Source: Prochlorococcus sp. AG-459-D04 (GTDB lineage Bacteria; Cyanobacteriota; Cyanobacteriia; PCC-6307; Cyanobiaceae). From it: DNA of 55,928 nucleotides. Of the stretch, positions 1 to 8,544 are shown in pieces (within the stretch, counting starts at the first letter, position 1; each line of letters opens with the position of its first letter). The translations under genes were made by a program, and so were the position numbers. The stretch spans positions 1-55,928 of the forward strand of contig QCRA01000004.1 of assembly GCA_003212035.1 (NCBI GenBank). The letters are read 5' to 3'. The notes under the pieces are model-generated. The model did no database searches, was not told where the DNA came from, and saw nothing but the letters and a program-made list of their open reading frames with translations.

Positions 1-99
1 GTCTGGTCTAAAGCAGTAAGATTATATCCAGGTGGTTATTTAGATATTGAGAATTGGTTGAAAAACTCAGGAAGAAGTTCAATAGATATGTATCTCTAA
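1..99 (+). CDS. ycf3: Photosystem I assembly protein Ycf3, C-terminal end only
   Basis: Only the last 32 codons are inside the window; the frame is open from base 1 to a TAA stop. The tail contains [14 protein letters not shown] followed by a GR pair, which resembles the conserved Ycf3 C-terminus (L-x-PGNY-x-E-x-NWLK-x-(T/S)-GR). Ycf3 is a TPR protein that chaperones assembly of photosystem I subunits at the thylakoid. The TPR repeats would lie upstream and cannot be seen, so the call rests on this short tail. Its stop overlaps the stop of convergent radA by 4 bases. Confidence 0.75.
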   Translation, partial: VWSKAVRLYPGGYLDIENWLKNSGRSSIDMYL

Positions 100-1463
100 T
101 TTTTATCTGATAATGAATATTCAACTGCTTCTTTAATACTGGATATCTCTTTGATATTTATCAAATTTTGAAAATTATTATTTAGTTCCTCCTCTAGTTT
201 TGGCACTACGATATTTTTGATCCCTAGTCTTACCGCTTCTTCTATCTTTACTCGAAGGTTATTCGATTTTCTAACCTGACCGCTCAAACCCAATTCCCCC
301 ACAAACGAACTATTTGCCAGAGGAGGAATATTTTTTAAACTTGATAAAATTGATATTGCTACACCTAAGTCAGATGATGGATCATTAATCTCAAAACCCC
401 CACCAGTAGCTATATAACAATCAAATTCAGATAATTTTATACCTACGTGTTTTTCAATAACAGCTAGAATTTGGTGCAATCTATTTATGCTTATTCCAGT
501 TGTAGTGCGTCTTGGGTTACTGTAAAAGGTTTTATTTACCAGGGCTTGTATATCAACTGCTAATGGTCGAGTGCCTTCATTTGTAATCGTGGTTGTTACA
601 CCTGAAATATTTTCTTTATTTGTAAAAATTGAACTTGGGTTTTTTATCTCTCGTAAACCCTCTTCAAGCATTTCAAAAATTCCAATCTCGAAGGTAGATC
701 CAAATCGATTTTTCATACTTTTTAGCAATCTATGTGAGGAAATGTTATCTCCTTCAAAGTTTATGACTGTATCAACTAAATGCTCTAGAGTTTTAGGACC
801 AGCAAAAGCGCCATCTTTGGTAACATGACCAATTATTAGAAGCGCAATATTGTTGTCTTTAGCAAGATTTTGCAATTCAGATGCACATGCTCTAACTTGA
901 GAAACCGATCCTGGAGAACTTTGCATTTCATGATTATGGATAGCTTGAATACTATCAATAATTGCGAAATTTGGATTGACACTTTTGATCTCCTCAATAA
1001 TTAGGGATAAATTAGTTTCTGCAAGAATTTTTAAATCAATACTGTTTTGATTTAATCTTTCCCATCGAATTTTTACTTGTTCTAAAGATTCTTCAGCAGT
1101 TATATATAAAACTTTCTCATTAAGAGATATTTTTCCTGCTGATTGAAGAACTATTGTGCTTTTACCTATACCTGGTTCTCCTCCAAGTAAAATAAAAGAC
1201 CCAGGTACTATTCCACCTCCAAGAACTCGATCAAATTCTTTAAAACCACTCGTGAATCTTGATATTTTTTTTGATGAGATCTCATTAAATGGAATAGATT
1301 TTTTACTTTTTTTTATATCTTTTATTTCTTGATATTTAGAGCTCTTACTTTTTATTTCTTCAACAATGGAATTCCATGAGTTGCAATTAAGGCATCTACC
1401 AAAGTATTGAGAAGTTTCAGATCCACAATTCTGACAAATAAAAGTCGATAATTTGCTAGACAT
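96..1463 (-). CDS. radA: DNA repair protein RadA (Sms)
   Basis: RadA is a RecA-like ATPase that helps process recombination intermediates and drive branch migration during DNA repair. The 455-residue product has the normal family layout: an N-terminal zinc finger with Cys10, Cys13, Cys24 and Cys27; a RecA-type ATPase with Walker A GEPGIGKS at 95-102 and a Walker B ending in Asp170; the RadA-specific KNRFG motif at 251-255; and a Lon-protease-like C-terminal domain from about residue 290. It is transcribed away from rpaB, with 107 bases between the two starts, and converges on ycf3. Nothing is truncated. Confidence 0.97.
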   Translation of the reverse strand: MSSKLSTFICQNCGSETSQYFGRCLNCNSWNSIVEEIKSKSSKYQEIKDIKKSKKSIPFNEISSKKISRFTSGFKEFDRVLGGGIVPGSFILLGGEPGIGKSTIVLQSAGKISLNEKVLYITAEESLEQVKIRWERLNQNSIDLKILAETNLSLIIEEIKSVNPNFAIIDSIQAIHNHEMQSSPGSVSQVRACASELQNLAKDNNIALLIIGHVTKDGAFAGPKTLEHLVDTVINFEGDNISSHRLLKSMKNRFGSTFEIGIFEMLEEGLREIKNPSSIFTNKENISGVTTTITNEGTRPLAVDIQALVNKTFYSNPRRTTTGISINRLHQILAVIEKHVGIKLSEFDCYIATGGGFEINDPSSDLGVAISILSSLKNIPPLANSSFVGELGLSGQVRKSNNLRVKIEEAVRLGIKNIVVPKLEEELNNNFQNLINIKEISSIKEAVEYSLSDKN

Positions 1464-1570
1464 TAAGTTTCTGAATGAAGTAATGGAACAAGAATGTTTG
1501 GGATATTGCCCCTCTACAAGTTAGATTAGGTTAATAATAAATTCTCTTACTGATTAGCTAATAGAAACAA

Positions 1571-2317
1571 ATGGCTCTATCTAGTCAAACTAAAGAAACT
1601 ATACTTGTCGCAGATGATGAGGCAAGTATTAGAAGAATTCTGGAGACACGTCTCTCCATGATTGGCTACAAAGTTGTAACTGCAAGCGATGGTAAAGAAG
1701 CACTTAAGTTATTTAAGGATTATGAACCTGATTTAGTTGTGCTTGACGTCATGATGCCAAAACTAGATGGTTATGGAGTTTGTCAAGAATTAAGGAAAGA
1801 TTCGGATGTTCCAATTGTTATGTTAACTGCATTAGGAGATGTTGCAGATAGGATAACAGGCTTAGAATTAGGGGCTGATGATTATGTAGTAAAACCATTC
1901 AGCCCAAAGGAGTTAGAAGCTAGGATTAGATGCGTTCTCAGAAGAATCGACAAAGAACAAATTCCTGGAATGCCTAATTCAGGATTAATCTTAGTAACGG
2001 ACATAAAAATTGATACAAATCGAAGACAAGTTTTTAAAAGCGATGAGAGAATAAGATTAACTGGAATGGAATTTAGTCTCTTAGAGCTTTTGGTAAGTAG
2101 GTCAGGAGAACCATTTAGTAGAGGTGAGATTTTGAAAGAAGTTTGGGGATATACCCCCGAAAGACATGTAGACACTCGAGTCGTGGATGTTCATATATCA
2201 AGATTAAGATCAAAACTTGAGGCTGATCCAGCAAATCCTGAATTAATTTTGACAGCAAGGGGTACAGGATATCTTTTTCAACGAATTGTTGATATTGCTC
2301 CTTTTGATGGTAAATAA
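1571..2317 (+). CDS. rpaB: OmpR-type response regulator RpaB (Ycf27)
   Basis: The protein has 248 residues, with a receiver domain (acidic pair Asp15-Asp16, phosphoacceptor Asp59 in LDVMMP, Lys in the VVKPF motif) and an OmpR/PhoB winged-helix DNA-binding domain from about 135 ending near GTGYLF. In cyanobacteria RpaB is an essential regulator that binds HLR1 sites and controls photosystem and high-light genes; its usual kinase NblS is not in the window. The product begins at an ATG after a 107-base divergent gap shared with radA. Its TAA stop directly touches the ATG of plsX, so the two are almost surely cotranscribed. I saw no clear HLR1 site in the upstream gap. Confidence 0.93.
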   Translation: MALSSQTKETILVADDEASIRRILETRLSMIGYKVVTASDGKEALKLFKDYEPDLVVLDVMMPKLDGYGVCQELRKDSDVPIVMLTALGDVADRITGLELGADDYVVKPFSPKELEARIRCVLRRIDKEQIPGMPNSGLILVTDIKIDTNRRQVFKSDERIRLTGMEFSLLELLVSRSGEPFSRGEILKEVWGYTPERHVDTRVVDVHISRLRSKLEADPANPELILTARGTGYLFQRIVDIAPFDGK

Positions 2318-3736
2318 ATGGGGAAAGATACAGAACAAAAAATTAATAAGTCCAGAGCTATTAGAAGATTAGTTATTTGGTACAAAAGAAATTCGGCTGT
2401 AACTTCTATAGTTGGTACTGCTGCTAGTTCTGCAGCAACGGCTAGTAATGTTGCAGGTAATATGGTTTCTGGTGCTGGTTCTGTTGTGAGCACAGCTAGT
2501 AATGTTGCTAGTAATGTTGCAGGTAATGTTGCAGGTAATGTAGTTTCAAGCGCTGAATCTGTTGTGAATACTGCAAGCAGTGTTGTTTCAAATGCTAGTT
2601 CAATAGCTAAAAATACATTACAGCCATTAGTTTTTGACCCGTTAAAAAGGTTACAAAATAATGATAGTATTTTAGATAGGATGGAGGAATCTCAATCTAA
2701 TAGAATTTGGATCGCAGTCGATGGGATGGGTGGAGATTATGCTCCTGGTCCAATTCTTGAGGGTTGCCTCGAAGCAATAAGTAGATTCCCAATAAACATA
2801 AAGTTTGTCGGCAAAATTGAAAAAGTTAAAGATGCAGCAGAAAAAACTGGTCTAGCAGCATTATTAGAAAATGAAATAGATAATAACCGTCTTGAATTAA
2901 TTGATAGTGGAGAGCCTATTGGGATGAATGAGGAAGCTACTGCAGTTAGAAAAAGGAAAAATGCAAGTATTAACGTTGCAATGGATTTAGTGAGAAATAA
3001 TAAAGCTGAAGCTGTTTACTCAGCGGGTAATTCAGGTGCCATGATGGCTTCTGCCATATTTAGAATTGGGAGACTTAAAGGGATTGATAGACCTGCTATT
3101 GGAGCATTATTTCCAACAAGGGATCAAACTCGCCCTGTATTAGTTTTAGATGTCGGCGCAAATACTGATTGTAAGCCATCTTATCTTCATCAATTTGCTC
3201 TTCTAGGTAATATTTATGCAAAAGATGTCTTACAAGTAAAAAAACCAAGAATTGGTCTTTTAAATATCGGAGAAGAAGAATGCAAAGGTAATGATTTATC
3301 CATAAAAACATTTGAATTATTATCTTCTGAAGAAAGCTTTGATTTTGGAGGTAATTGTGAAGGGCGAGATGTATTATCAGGTAGTTTCGACGTAGTAGTC
3401 TGTGATGGATTTACTGGAAATATATTATTGAAATTTCTTGAATCTGTAGGAGGAGTTTTATTAGATATTTTGAGAGCTGAGTTGCCGCGTGGAAGGCGAG
3501 GGAAAGTAGGTTCAGCTTTTTTAAAAAGTAATCTACTCAGAATTAAGAAAAGGTTAGATCATGCCGAACATGGAGGAGCTTTATTACTTGGGGTGAATGG
3601 TATTTGCGTTATTGGTCATGGTAGTAGCAAATCTTTATCAGTAGTAAGTGCTCTTCGCTTGGCTCACTCTGCAGTGAATCATGGTGTTATGGACAATTTA
3701 AATCAACTGCAAAAGCTTCAAGTTTTAAATTCATAA
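2318..3736 (+). CDS. plsX: Phosphate acyltransferase PlsX with a long repetitive N-terminal extension
   Basis: PlsX converts acyl-ACP to acyl-phosphate, the first step of phosphatidic acid synthesis in bacteria with PlsY. The PlsX domain starts at about residue 129 (IWIAVDGMGGDYAP) and runs to the end; motifs such as SAGNSGAMM and LLNIGEE are present. Typical PlsX proteins are about 330-350 residues and this one has 472. The extra N-terminus has a basic start (residues 10-24), then residues 27-98 are almost only Val, Ala, Ser, Asn, Gly and Thr in a repeating pattern. The ATG abuts the rpaB stop codon. A later start cannot be formally excluded, but the frame is open from the ATG and the repeat keeps phase. 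The extension may be an amphipathic membrane anchor; that is inference. Confidence 0.95.
   Translation: MGKDTEQKINKSRAIRRLVIWYKRNSAVTSIVGTAASSAATASNVAGNMVSGAGSVVSTASNVASNVAGNVAGNVVSSAESVVNTASSVVSNASSIAKNTLQPLVFDPLKRLQNNDSILDRMEESQSNRIWIAVDGMGGDYAPGPILEGCLEAISRFPINIKFVGKIEKVKDAAEKTGLAALLENEIDNNRLELIDSGEPIGMNEEATAVRKRKNASINVAMDLVRNNKAEAVYSAGNSGAMMASAIFRIGRLKGIDRPAIGALFPTRDQTRPVLVLDVGANTDCKPSYLHQFALLGNIYAKDVLQVKKPRIGLLNIGEEECKGNDLSIKTFELLSSEESFDFGGNCEGRDVLSGSFDVVVCDGFTGNILLKFLESVGGVLLDILRAELPRGRRGKVGSAFLKSNLLRIKKRLDHAEHGGALLLGVNGICVIGHGSSKSLSVVSALRLAHSAVNHGVMDNLNQLQKLQVLNS
2495..2542 (+). repeat. Four tandem 12-bp repeats inside plsX
   Basis: Two copies of GCTAGTAATGTT (2495-2506, 2507-2518) are followed by GCAGGTAATGTT (2519-2530) and GCAGGTAATGTA (2531-2542). 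A further near copy starts at 2441. Each unit encodes Ala-(Ser/Gly)-Asn-Val, giving residues 60-75 of PlsX. Because the unit is a multiple of three, copy-number change would alter protein length without a frameshift. Confidence 0.9.
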
Positions 3737-3745
3737 AACATATTG

Positions 3746-3765
3746 AGTCAAATTTATGTTTGACT
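3746..3765 (+). other. Small inverted repeat between plsX and fabH
   Basis: AGTCAAA (3746-3752) and TTTGACT (3759-3765) form a perfect 7-bp stem around a 6-base loop, in the 53-base gap between plsX and fabH. There is no run of T after it, so it is not a standard terminator. It could be an mRNA processing or stability element, or chance in AT-rich DNA. Confidence 0.3.
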
Positions 3766-3789
3766 AATATAAGTAACTAAAAAACTCTT

Positions 3790-4797
3790 TTGGAAGTAAT
3801 AAATTTTAATCAGATTGGAGTGTCATTCAAGGGAAGCGGAAGTTATGTACCTGATCAAGTTCTAACCAATCAAAAAATTAGTCAAAAGGTTGATACGAGC
3901 GATGAATGGATAAAATCTAGAACGGGCATTTCTGAGAGAAGAATCTCTAGCTTAGGAGATAATGTTACTGAGATGGGTTATAAGGCGGCTCTAACTGCTA
4001 TAGGAATGGCTAATTGGGATATTAAAACGATTGATTTGATTGTTTTAGCTACTTCTACTCCGCATGATTTATTTGGATCAGCGCCATCCATTCAAGCTAA
4101 ATTAGGGGCAGCTAATGCTGTAGCTTTCGATTTAACTGCAGCATGTAGTGGTTTCTTATTTGCCTTAATTACAGCCTCACAATTTTTAAAAGGGGGTAGA
4201 TTTAAAAGGGCTATTGTTATAGGAGCAGATCAACTATCAAGCTTTGTTGATTGGAATGATAGAAGAAGTTGTATTCTATTTGGAGATGGTGCAGGTGCAT
4301 TAGCAATTGAAGCTACTAATGAATTTGATAATTTTATTGGTTTTGATATGAGAACTGACGGAGAAAGGGGTTCTTTTCTTAATCTTCCATCAAAAAACAA
4401 TAAGGATTCAATAATTGATAACATTGATTTTTCAAGTGGAGCTTTTTCTCCAATTCAGATGAATGGTCAGGAAGTGTATAAATTTGCAGTTAGAGAAGTT
4501 CCGATAATTCTTGAAAAGTTGTTTAAAAAAATAAATTATACTTCTGATGAAATTGATTGGCTTGTATTGCATCAAGCTAATCAAAGGATATTGGATTCTG
4601 TAGGAGACAGGTTAAAAATTCCTAGAGAAAAAATTCTTAGCAATTTAGAAAAATATGGTAATACTTCAGCAGCAACAATTCCACTTGTGATGGATGAGGC
4701 TATTAGAAATAATATAATTAAACAAAATGATACTATTGCCATAAGTGGTTTTGGTGCTGGGTTAAGTTGGGGTGCAGCCCTTATCAAATGGGGTTAA
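3790..4797 (+). CDS. fabH: Beta-ketoacyl-ACP synthase III
   Basis: FabH condenses acetyl-CoA with malonyl-ACP to begin each round of fatty-acid synthesis. The 335-residue product carries the full Cys-His-Asn catalytic triad: Cys119 in TAACSG, His261 in HQANQR and Asn291 in YGNTSAA. The N-terminal GSGSYVPDQ and VDTSDEWI blocks match the family. The start is a TTG without a clear ribosome binding site; an in-frame GTG at 3820 would give a protein closer in length to the E. coli enzyme. It lies downstream of plsX and 13 bases before the fabD start, in the same run of lipid genes. Confidence 0.95.
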   Translation: MEVINFNQIGVSFKGSGSYVPDQVLTNQKISQKVDTSDEWIKSRTGISERRISSLGDNVTEMGYKAALTAIGMANWDIKTIDLIVLATSTPHDLFGSAPSIQAKLGAANAVAFDLTAACSGFLFALITASQFLKGGRFKRAIVIGADQLSSFVDWNDRRSCILFGDGAGALAIEATNEFDNFIGFDMRTDGERGSFLNLPSKNNKDSIIDNIDFSSGAFSPIQMNGQEVYKFAVREVPIILEKLFKKINYTSDEIDWLVLHQANQRILDSVGDRLKIPREKILSNLEKYGNTSAATIPLVMDEAIRNNIIKQNDTIAISGFGAGLSWGAALIKWG

Positions 4798-4810
4798 AAA
4801 AAGGAGCATT

Positions 4811-5707
4811 ATGACAGTTGCATGGGTATTCCCTGGACAGGGGTCGCAAAAAATTGGAATGGCAAACCAAATTGAAAATTTGCCTAATACAAAAGAGAGG
4901 TTTAGTTATGCATCCGAGATATTTGAGAGGAATTTATTTGAAATTTGTGAGTTAAATAGTGAACAAACAAATCCTCTTATTGATTTGAATAACACAAGAA
5001 ATACACAAATTTGTCTTTTTTTAGTTGAATCAATTTTATTAGATGCATTAAAGGAAAATGGATTTAAACCAACTTATGTTGCTGGTCATAGTCTAGGAGA
5101 AATTACTGCATTATATTGTGCGGATGTTTTTTCATTCGAAGATTGTGTTTCTCTAATAAAAGAAAGGTCTCAATTAATGGTAAATGCTGGGAAGGGATCT
5201 ATGGCAGCAGTAATTGGTTTTGATAGAATTCAACTTGATCTATTAGTACAAAAAAATGATGATATTGTAATTGCTAATGATAATAGCTCTACCCAAGTTG
5301 TCTTATCAGGATCTACTGAAGCATTAGATAATTTATCTGGAGAAATTTCTTGTAAGAGATTCTTGAAATTAAATGTTTCAGGTGCATTTCATTCACCATT
5401 TATGAATGAATCTTCATCAAAATTTTCTGAGTATTTAAAACAGATTAAATTTAACAAACCTTCTTTTCCAGTTATAAGTAATTATGAACCCTCACTGTGT
5501 AGTGATCCAAACGAGCTTAAAATTAGATTAGAAAAACAAATGTGTAATGGAGTGAGGTGGCGAGAAACTATGGATTTAATGTCAAAAGATAGTGATCTTC
5601 ATATTGTTGAAATTGGCCCTTCTAATGTACTAAGCGGTATAGGAAAAAGACATCTTAAAGATGTAAAAATTTCTCAAGTTTCATCTTCTGATCAAATATC
5701 TTATTAG
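4811..5707 (+). CDS. fabD: Malonyl-CoA:ACP transacylase
   Basis: FabD moves malonyl groups from CoA to acyl carrier protein, supplying the extender unit for FabH and the elongating synthases. The chosen ATG follows an AAGGAG ribosome binding site (about 4800-4805), one of the clearest in the window, and gives 298 residues, normal for the family. The frame is open further upstream into fabH but that extension has no homology-like content. Motifs: FPGQGSQ near the N-terminus, nucleophile Ser94 in GHSLGE, Arg119 and His194 in GAFHSPFM. It is followed 5 bases later by plsC. Confidence 0.96.
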   Translation: MTVAWVFPGQGSQKIGMANQIENLPNTKERFSYASEIFERNLFEICELNSEQTNPLIDLNNTRNTQICLFLVESILLDALKENGFKPTYVAGHSLGEITALYCADVFSFEDCVSLIKERSQLMVNAGKGSMAAVIGFDRIQLDLLVQKNDDIVIANDNSSTQVVLSGSTEALDNLSGEISCKRFLKLNVSGAFHSPFMNESSSKFSEYLKQIKFNKPSFPVISNYEPSLCSDPNELKIRLEKQMCNGVRWRETMDLMSKDSDLHIVEIGPSNVLSGIGKRHLKDVKISQVSSSDQISY

Positions 5708-5712
5708 TTTGT

Positions 5713-6333
5713 ATGAAAAATCATACTATTCAAAAATTAATCTATGAGTTAGTTAGCAGGCTTTTTGTATTTCCTATTTATAAATTTTTATTTAAAGGTC
5801 ATTTAATAGGTAGAGACAATATTCCACAAAAAGATGCTTTTATTATGGTTTCTAATCATGGTTCTTTACTTGATCCTCCTTTATTAGGCCATGCTCTTGG
5901 ACGTAATATATCTTTTATGGCCAAGGCAGAGCTTTTTAAAATTCCTTTTCTCGGCTTTATTATCACGGCTTGTGGAGCATATCCTGTAAAAAGAGGAATT
6001 GCTGATAAAAATACAATTAAAACTGCATGTAAAAAATTATCAGATGATAATTGTATTGGAATTTTTATAGATGGCACTCGTCAAAAAAATGGTCGAGTGA
6101 ATAAGCCAAAACAAGGGGCAGCATTATTAGCCTTTAAAAATCAAAAATTATTATTGCCTGTTGCAATAGTTAATTCACATAGACTCATAAGATTTAAATT
6201 CTTTATTCCTTTGTTTTCAAAAATAGTTATTAAAGTGGGAAAACCTCTTAAGCCTCCACAAAGTTCAACAAGAGATGATCTGAAATCTGTAACAATGCAC
6301 CTTCAAGATAAAATTAATAATTTGATTGGATGA
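5713..6333 (+). CDS. plsC: 1-acyl-sn-glycerol-3-phosphate acyltransferase (PlsC family)
   Basis: This acyltransferase adds the second fatty acid to lysophosphatidic acid to make phosphatidic acid at the membrane. The 206-residue product has the family's catalytic NHxxxxD block (His49, Asp54 in NHGSLLDPP), a second block around AKAELFKIPFLG, and the glycerol-phosphate-binding block in which the usual Glu of EGTR is Asp (IDGTR). The first 25 residues are hydrophobic with Tyr and Phe, consistent with membrane contact. It is the last gene of the rpaB-plsX-fabH-fabD-plsC run and ends 4 bases before the convergent tsaB stop. Confidence 0.92.
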   Translation: MKNHTIQKLIYELVSRLFVFPIYKFLFKGHLIGRDNIPQKDAFIMVSNHGSLLDPPLLGHALGRNISFMAKAELFKIPFLGFIITACGAYPVKRGIADKNTIKTACKKLSDDNCIGIFIDGTRQKNGRVNKPKQGAALLAFKNQKLLLPVAIVNSHRLIRFKFFIPLFSKIVIKVGKPLKPPQSSTRDDLKSVTMHLQDKINNLIG

Positions 6334-6337
6334 ATAT

Positions 6338-6991
6338 TTAATTAATTGGGGAAATAGGGTAAAGAGGCAAAACTTTTCTCCAGGAATCTACATTTGAATT
6401 TAATGAATTTTTATTTGATAAATCTAATAGTTCTTTTAAATCTTCTTTATCATCATAATTAGCCTCAAACGAAAGTTCTTTACTCTCAATTTTGTTGACA
6501 ACTTTTGGTAAAACTGTTTCTCGAATGACTAGATCTGAGGAGTCTTTTTCGTTAAGACAAATTTCATATTTACCTGCAATAAAACCCCTCCGTTTTAATT
6601 TTTTGTAAATCCAGAATGATTTTTTGTTTGTAAAGATATTATTTTTTGATGCAATTCTTTTTGCCATTATTTCAAATGAACTAAAACTATCTAGAGGACA
6701 ATTTATTTGTTGTGAGATAGTTCTTGCTAAAACCACAATTAGTCGCGAAGCATTAAAATTTGCTGGTCCTATGCTTACGGAGATCTTGTTTACCTTTTTT
6801 AAATTTTCTTTGGAAATGAATTTGTTAAATTCAAAAATTAAGTTGTTACATAAGTCATTATCAAATTGTTTAACAAATAATTCATCAAATTCAATTTTAT
6901 TGCTTTTTCTGTATCCAAAGCAGAAAGAATTTTCTGTACTATGTATTCCTAATGTTGGGTAGTTCAGTCTTCGCTTAAGATAAAGTGTCAT
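6338..6991 (-). CDS. tsaB: TsaB-like protein (tRNA t6A biosynthesis partner)
   Basis: TsaB is an inactive ASKHA-fold relative of TsaD that supports formation of threonylcarbamoyl-adenosine at position 37 of ANN-decoding tRNAs. The 217-residue protein has the family hallmarks: an early LGIHSTE strand (usually LaIDTS) and the SIGPANFNASR block at 73-83, which corresponds to SIGPGSFTGLR in other bacteria. Several of the small residues of that block are changed, so the sequence is quite diverged. It lies 9 bases downstream of ycf34 on the same strand with an AGGTAA stretch before the ATG. The family assignment is likely; the function was not tested against alternatives. Confidence 0.8.
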   Translation of the reverse strand: MTLYLKRRLNYPTLGIHSTENSFCFGYRKSNKIEFDELFVKQFDNDLCNNLIFEFNKFISKENLKKVNKISVSIGPANFNASRLIVVLARTISQQINCPLDSFSSFEIMAKRIASKNNIFTNKKSFWIYKKLKRRGFIAGKYEICLNEKDSSDLVIRETVLPKVVNKIESKELSFEANYDDKEDLKELLDLSNKNSLNSNVDSWRKVLPLYPISPIN

Positions 6992-7000
6992 TTATTACCT

Positions 7001-7252
7001 TTAAACAGGCAATTCCATTCCTGGATTACATTTAGACCACTTGCCAAATTCATTTGTAAAACTTTCACAAGATTGAACATCCCAATCTGTTTTATAATCA
7101 CCATTTTTGTCCTTAATTATGCTGACGTGAATGGATGGCTTTTTTGCTTTAAAATCAGGAACATCACAAATATTATCTACACCATGTTTATTTTCCACGT
7201 CATGATAAGTGATACATCTATCAACCCATTTACAGTTGATGCAAATGCACAT
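7001..7252 (-). CDS. ycf34: Ycf34 iron-sulfur-type protein
   Basis: This 83-residue protein starts MCICINCKWVDRC, giving Cys2, Cys4, Cys7 and Cys13, with further cysteines at 29, 62 and 75. This is the signature of Ycf34, a small protein conserved in cyanobacteria and red-lineage plastids that was shown in Synechocystis to bind an iron-sulfur cluster and to affect photosynthetic electron transport. It is the first gene of a ycf34-tsaB pair. Its start lies 31 bases from the proposed start of divergent cca, so the cca promoter must lie within ycf34. Confidence 0.88.
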   Translation of the reverse strand: MCICINCKWVDRCITYHDVENKHGVDNICDVPDFKAKKPSIHVSIIKDKNGDYKTDWDVQSCESFTNEFGKWSKCNPGMELPV

Positions 7253-7283
7253 AACAAAACTAAAAATGAAAAGGAGTAATTTA

Positions 7284-8486
7284 TTGACTAATCATACACT
7301 AATTATTGATGAATTAGAAAGAAGTATCAAATTTTATCATTGGAATTCAATCTTATCTTTTTTACCTAAAGGTTCATATTTAGTTGGTGGTTATATAAGA
7401 GATATTATTTTGGAAAGAGTAACTGAAAAGGTAGATATTGATATTGTGGTGCCTTTTAATGCAATTGAAATTGGGAAAATGATTTCAGAGAATATTAAAT
7501 CTAAATTTATAGTATTAGATAAGGAAAGAGAAGTTGTAAGAATTATTCTTAATCATATCTCAATTGATATTGCTAATCAGGTTTCCTCAACGATCGAAGG
7601 CGATCTAAGAAGCAGGGACTTTTCGATAAACTCAATTGCTTTTTTATTTGATAAGAAGCTTTTGTTTGATCCGTTGAATGGTCTCAAAGATTTACAGTTT
7701 TCTCTACTTAAAACTAATTCAGAAATCAACTTACTTAATGATCCATTACGAATTTTAAGATGTTTTAGGTTTGTTTCAGAATTGAATTTTAAAATCGATC
7801 TTCAATTGGTTGATTTTATAAAAAAAAATAAAGGGAAATTATATCTTGTTGCTAAAGAGAGGATAAATTATGAAATACATAAAATAGTAAATGGTAAAAA
7901 TGCTCTGGAGGCGGTAATTTTGATAAAAAAATTTAATATATTTGGATCTGATAATTTTTATAAAAATTCTTTTTTTTTGGATTTACAAAAAGTTAACTAT
8001 ACAGAACTTAATAAGAACGAAAAAGAGAAATTTTTACCCTTATTTTTTATTGCCCAAATTTTAGATGAAGTTTCTCTAGAGCAATTTAAGTTTAGTAGAT
8101 CTGAAATTTCAAAAACTAAGTTATTACGTAAATGGCACTTTTTGTTGGAGAAAAAAAATATCGCAGAATTATCTGAATCAGAAAGATTTGCATTACATAA
8201 AGAATTAGAGATTTTTCTACCATCTTTTGTTTTTAATTTACCTCAAAACTTACGCTTAGAGTGGCTTCATAGATGGCGTGATAAAGATGATAAATTATTT
8301 CATCCTTCAAACTTACTTAATGGTGACTTAATCAAAAAAAATTTAAAAATAAAGGATGGACCTATCTTAGGAGAGCTTTTACAGTATCTTTCTATGGAAC
8401 TTGCATATAAGAGATTGAATAATTTTGATGAAGCTATTTATAAAGCAAAGCGATGGATTGAACAAAATGCGCCAAAATGTGATTAA
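7284..8486 (+). CDS. cca: CCA tRNA nucleotidyltransferase / poly(A) polymerase family
   Basis: The enzyme adds or repairs the 3' CCA of tRNAs. I place the start at TTG 7284 because AAGGAG (7271-7276) sits 7 bases upstream; this gives 400 residues. The frame is open further back, with an ATG at 7266, but that region is antisense to ycf34. Motifs in order: GG in YLVGGYIRD (residues 35-36), catalytic acidic pair DID (51-53), SRDFSINSIAF near 110-120, and the flexible-neck block DPLRILRCFRF at about 153-162. The C-terminal half is helical and diverged, as is normal. A poly(A) polymerase role cannot be excluded from sequence alone. Confidence 0.9.
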   Translation: MTNHTLIIDELERSIKFYHWNSILSFLPKGSYLVGGYIRDIILERVTEKVDIDIVVPFNAIEIGKMISENIKSKFIVLDKEREVVRIILNHISIDIANQVSSTIEGDLRSRDFSINSIAFLFDKKLLFDPLNGLKDLQFSLLKTNSEINLLNDPLRILRCFRFVSELNFKIDLQLVDFIKKNKGKLYLVAKERINYEIHKIVNGKNALEAVILIKKFNIFGSDNFYKNSFFLDLQKVNYTELNKNEKEKFLPLFFIAQILDEVSLEQFKFSRSEISKTKLLRKWHFLLEKKNIAELSESERFALHKELEIFLPSFVFNLPQNLRLEWLHRWRDKDDKLFHPSNLLNGDLIKKNLKIKDGPILGELLQYLSMELAYKRLNNFDEAIYKAKRWIEQNAPKCD

Positions 8487-8506
8487 ATACACATAGCTTA
8501 GTTTTG

Positions 8507-8528
8507 TTTAGAAGTTCAGACTTCAAAA
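8507..8528 (+). terminator. Possible weak hairpin between cca and the RRM gene
   Basis: In the 58-base gap, GAAGT (8511-8515) and ACTTC (8520-8524) form a 5-bp stem with loop TCAG, extended by TTT/AAA across one A-A mismatch. ATTTTT follows at about 8529-8534. It may be a weak terminator for cca or a 5' leader structure for the RNA-binding protein gene; the stem is short and the evidence is slight. Confidence 0.25.
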
Positions 8529-8544
8529 TCATTTTTAAAAATTT

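Noticed and set aside
2441-2542. Mobile or CRISPR-like repeat in plsX
   Set aside because: Repeats are short, contiguous, in frame and lack spacers; they encode protein.
7209-7283. N-terminal extension of cca back to 7209
   Set aside because: It is antisense to ycf34 and lacks family sequence; an AAGGAG site points to TTG 7284.
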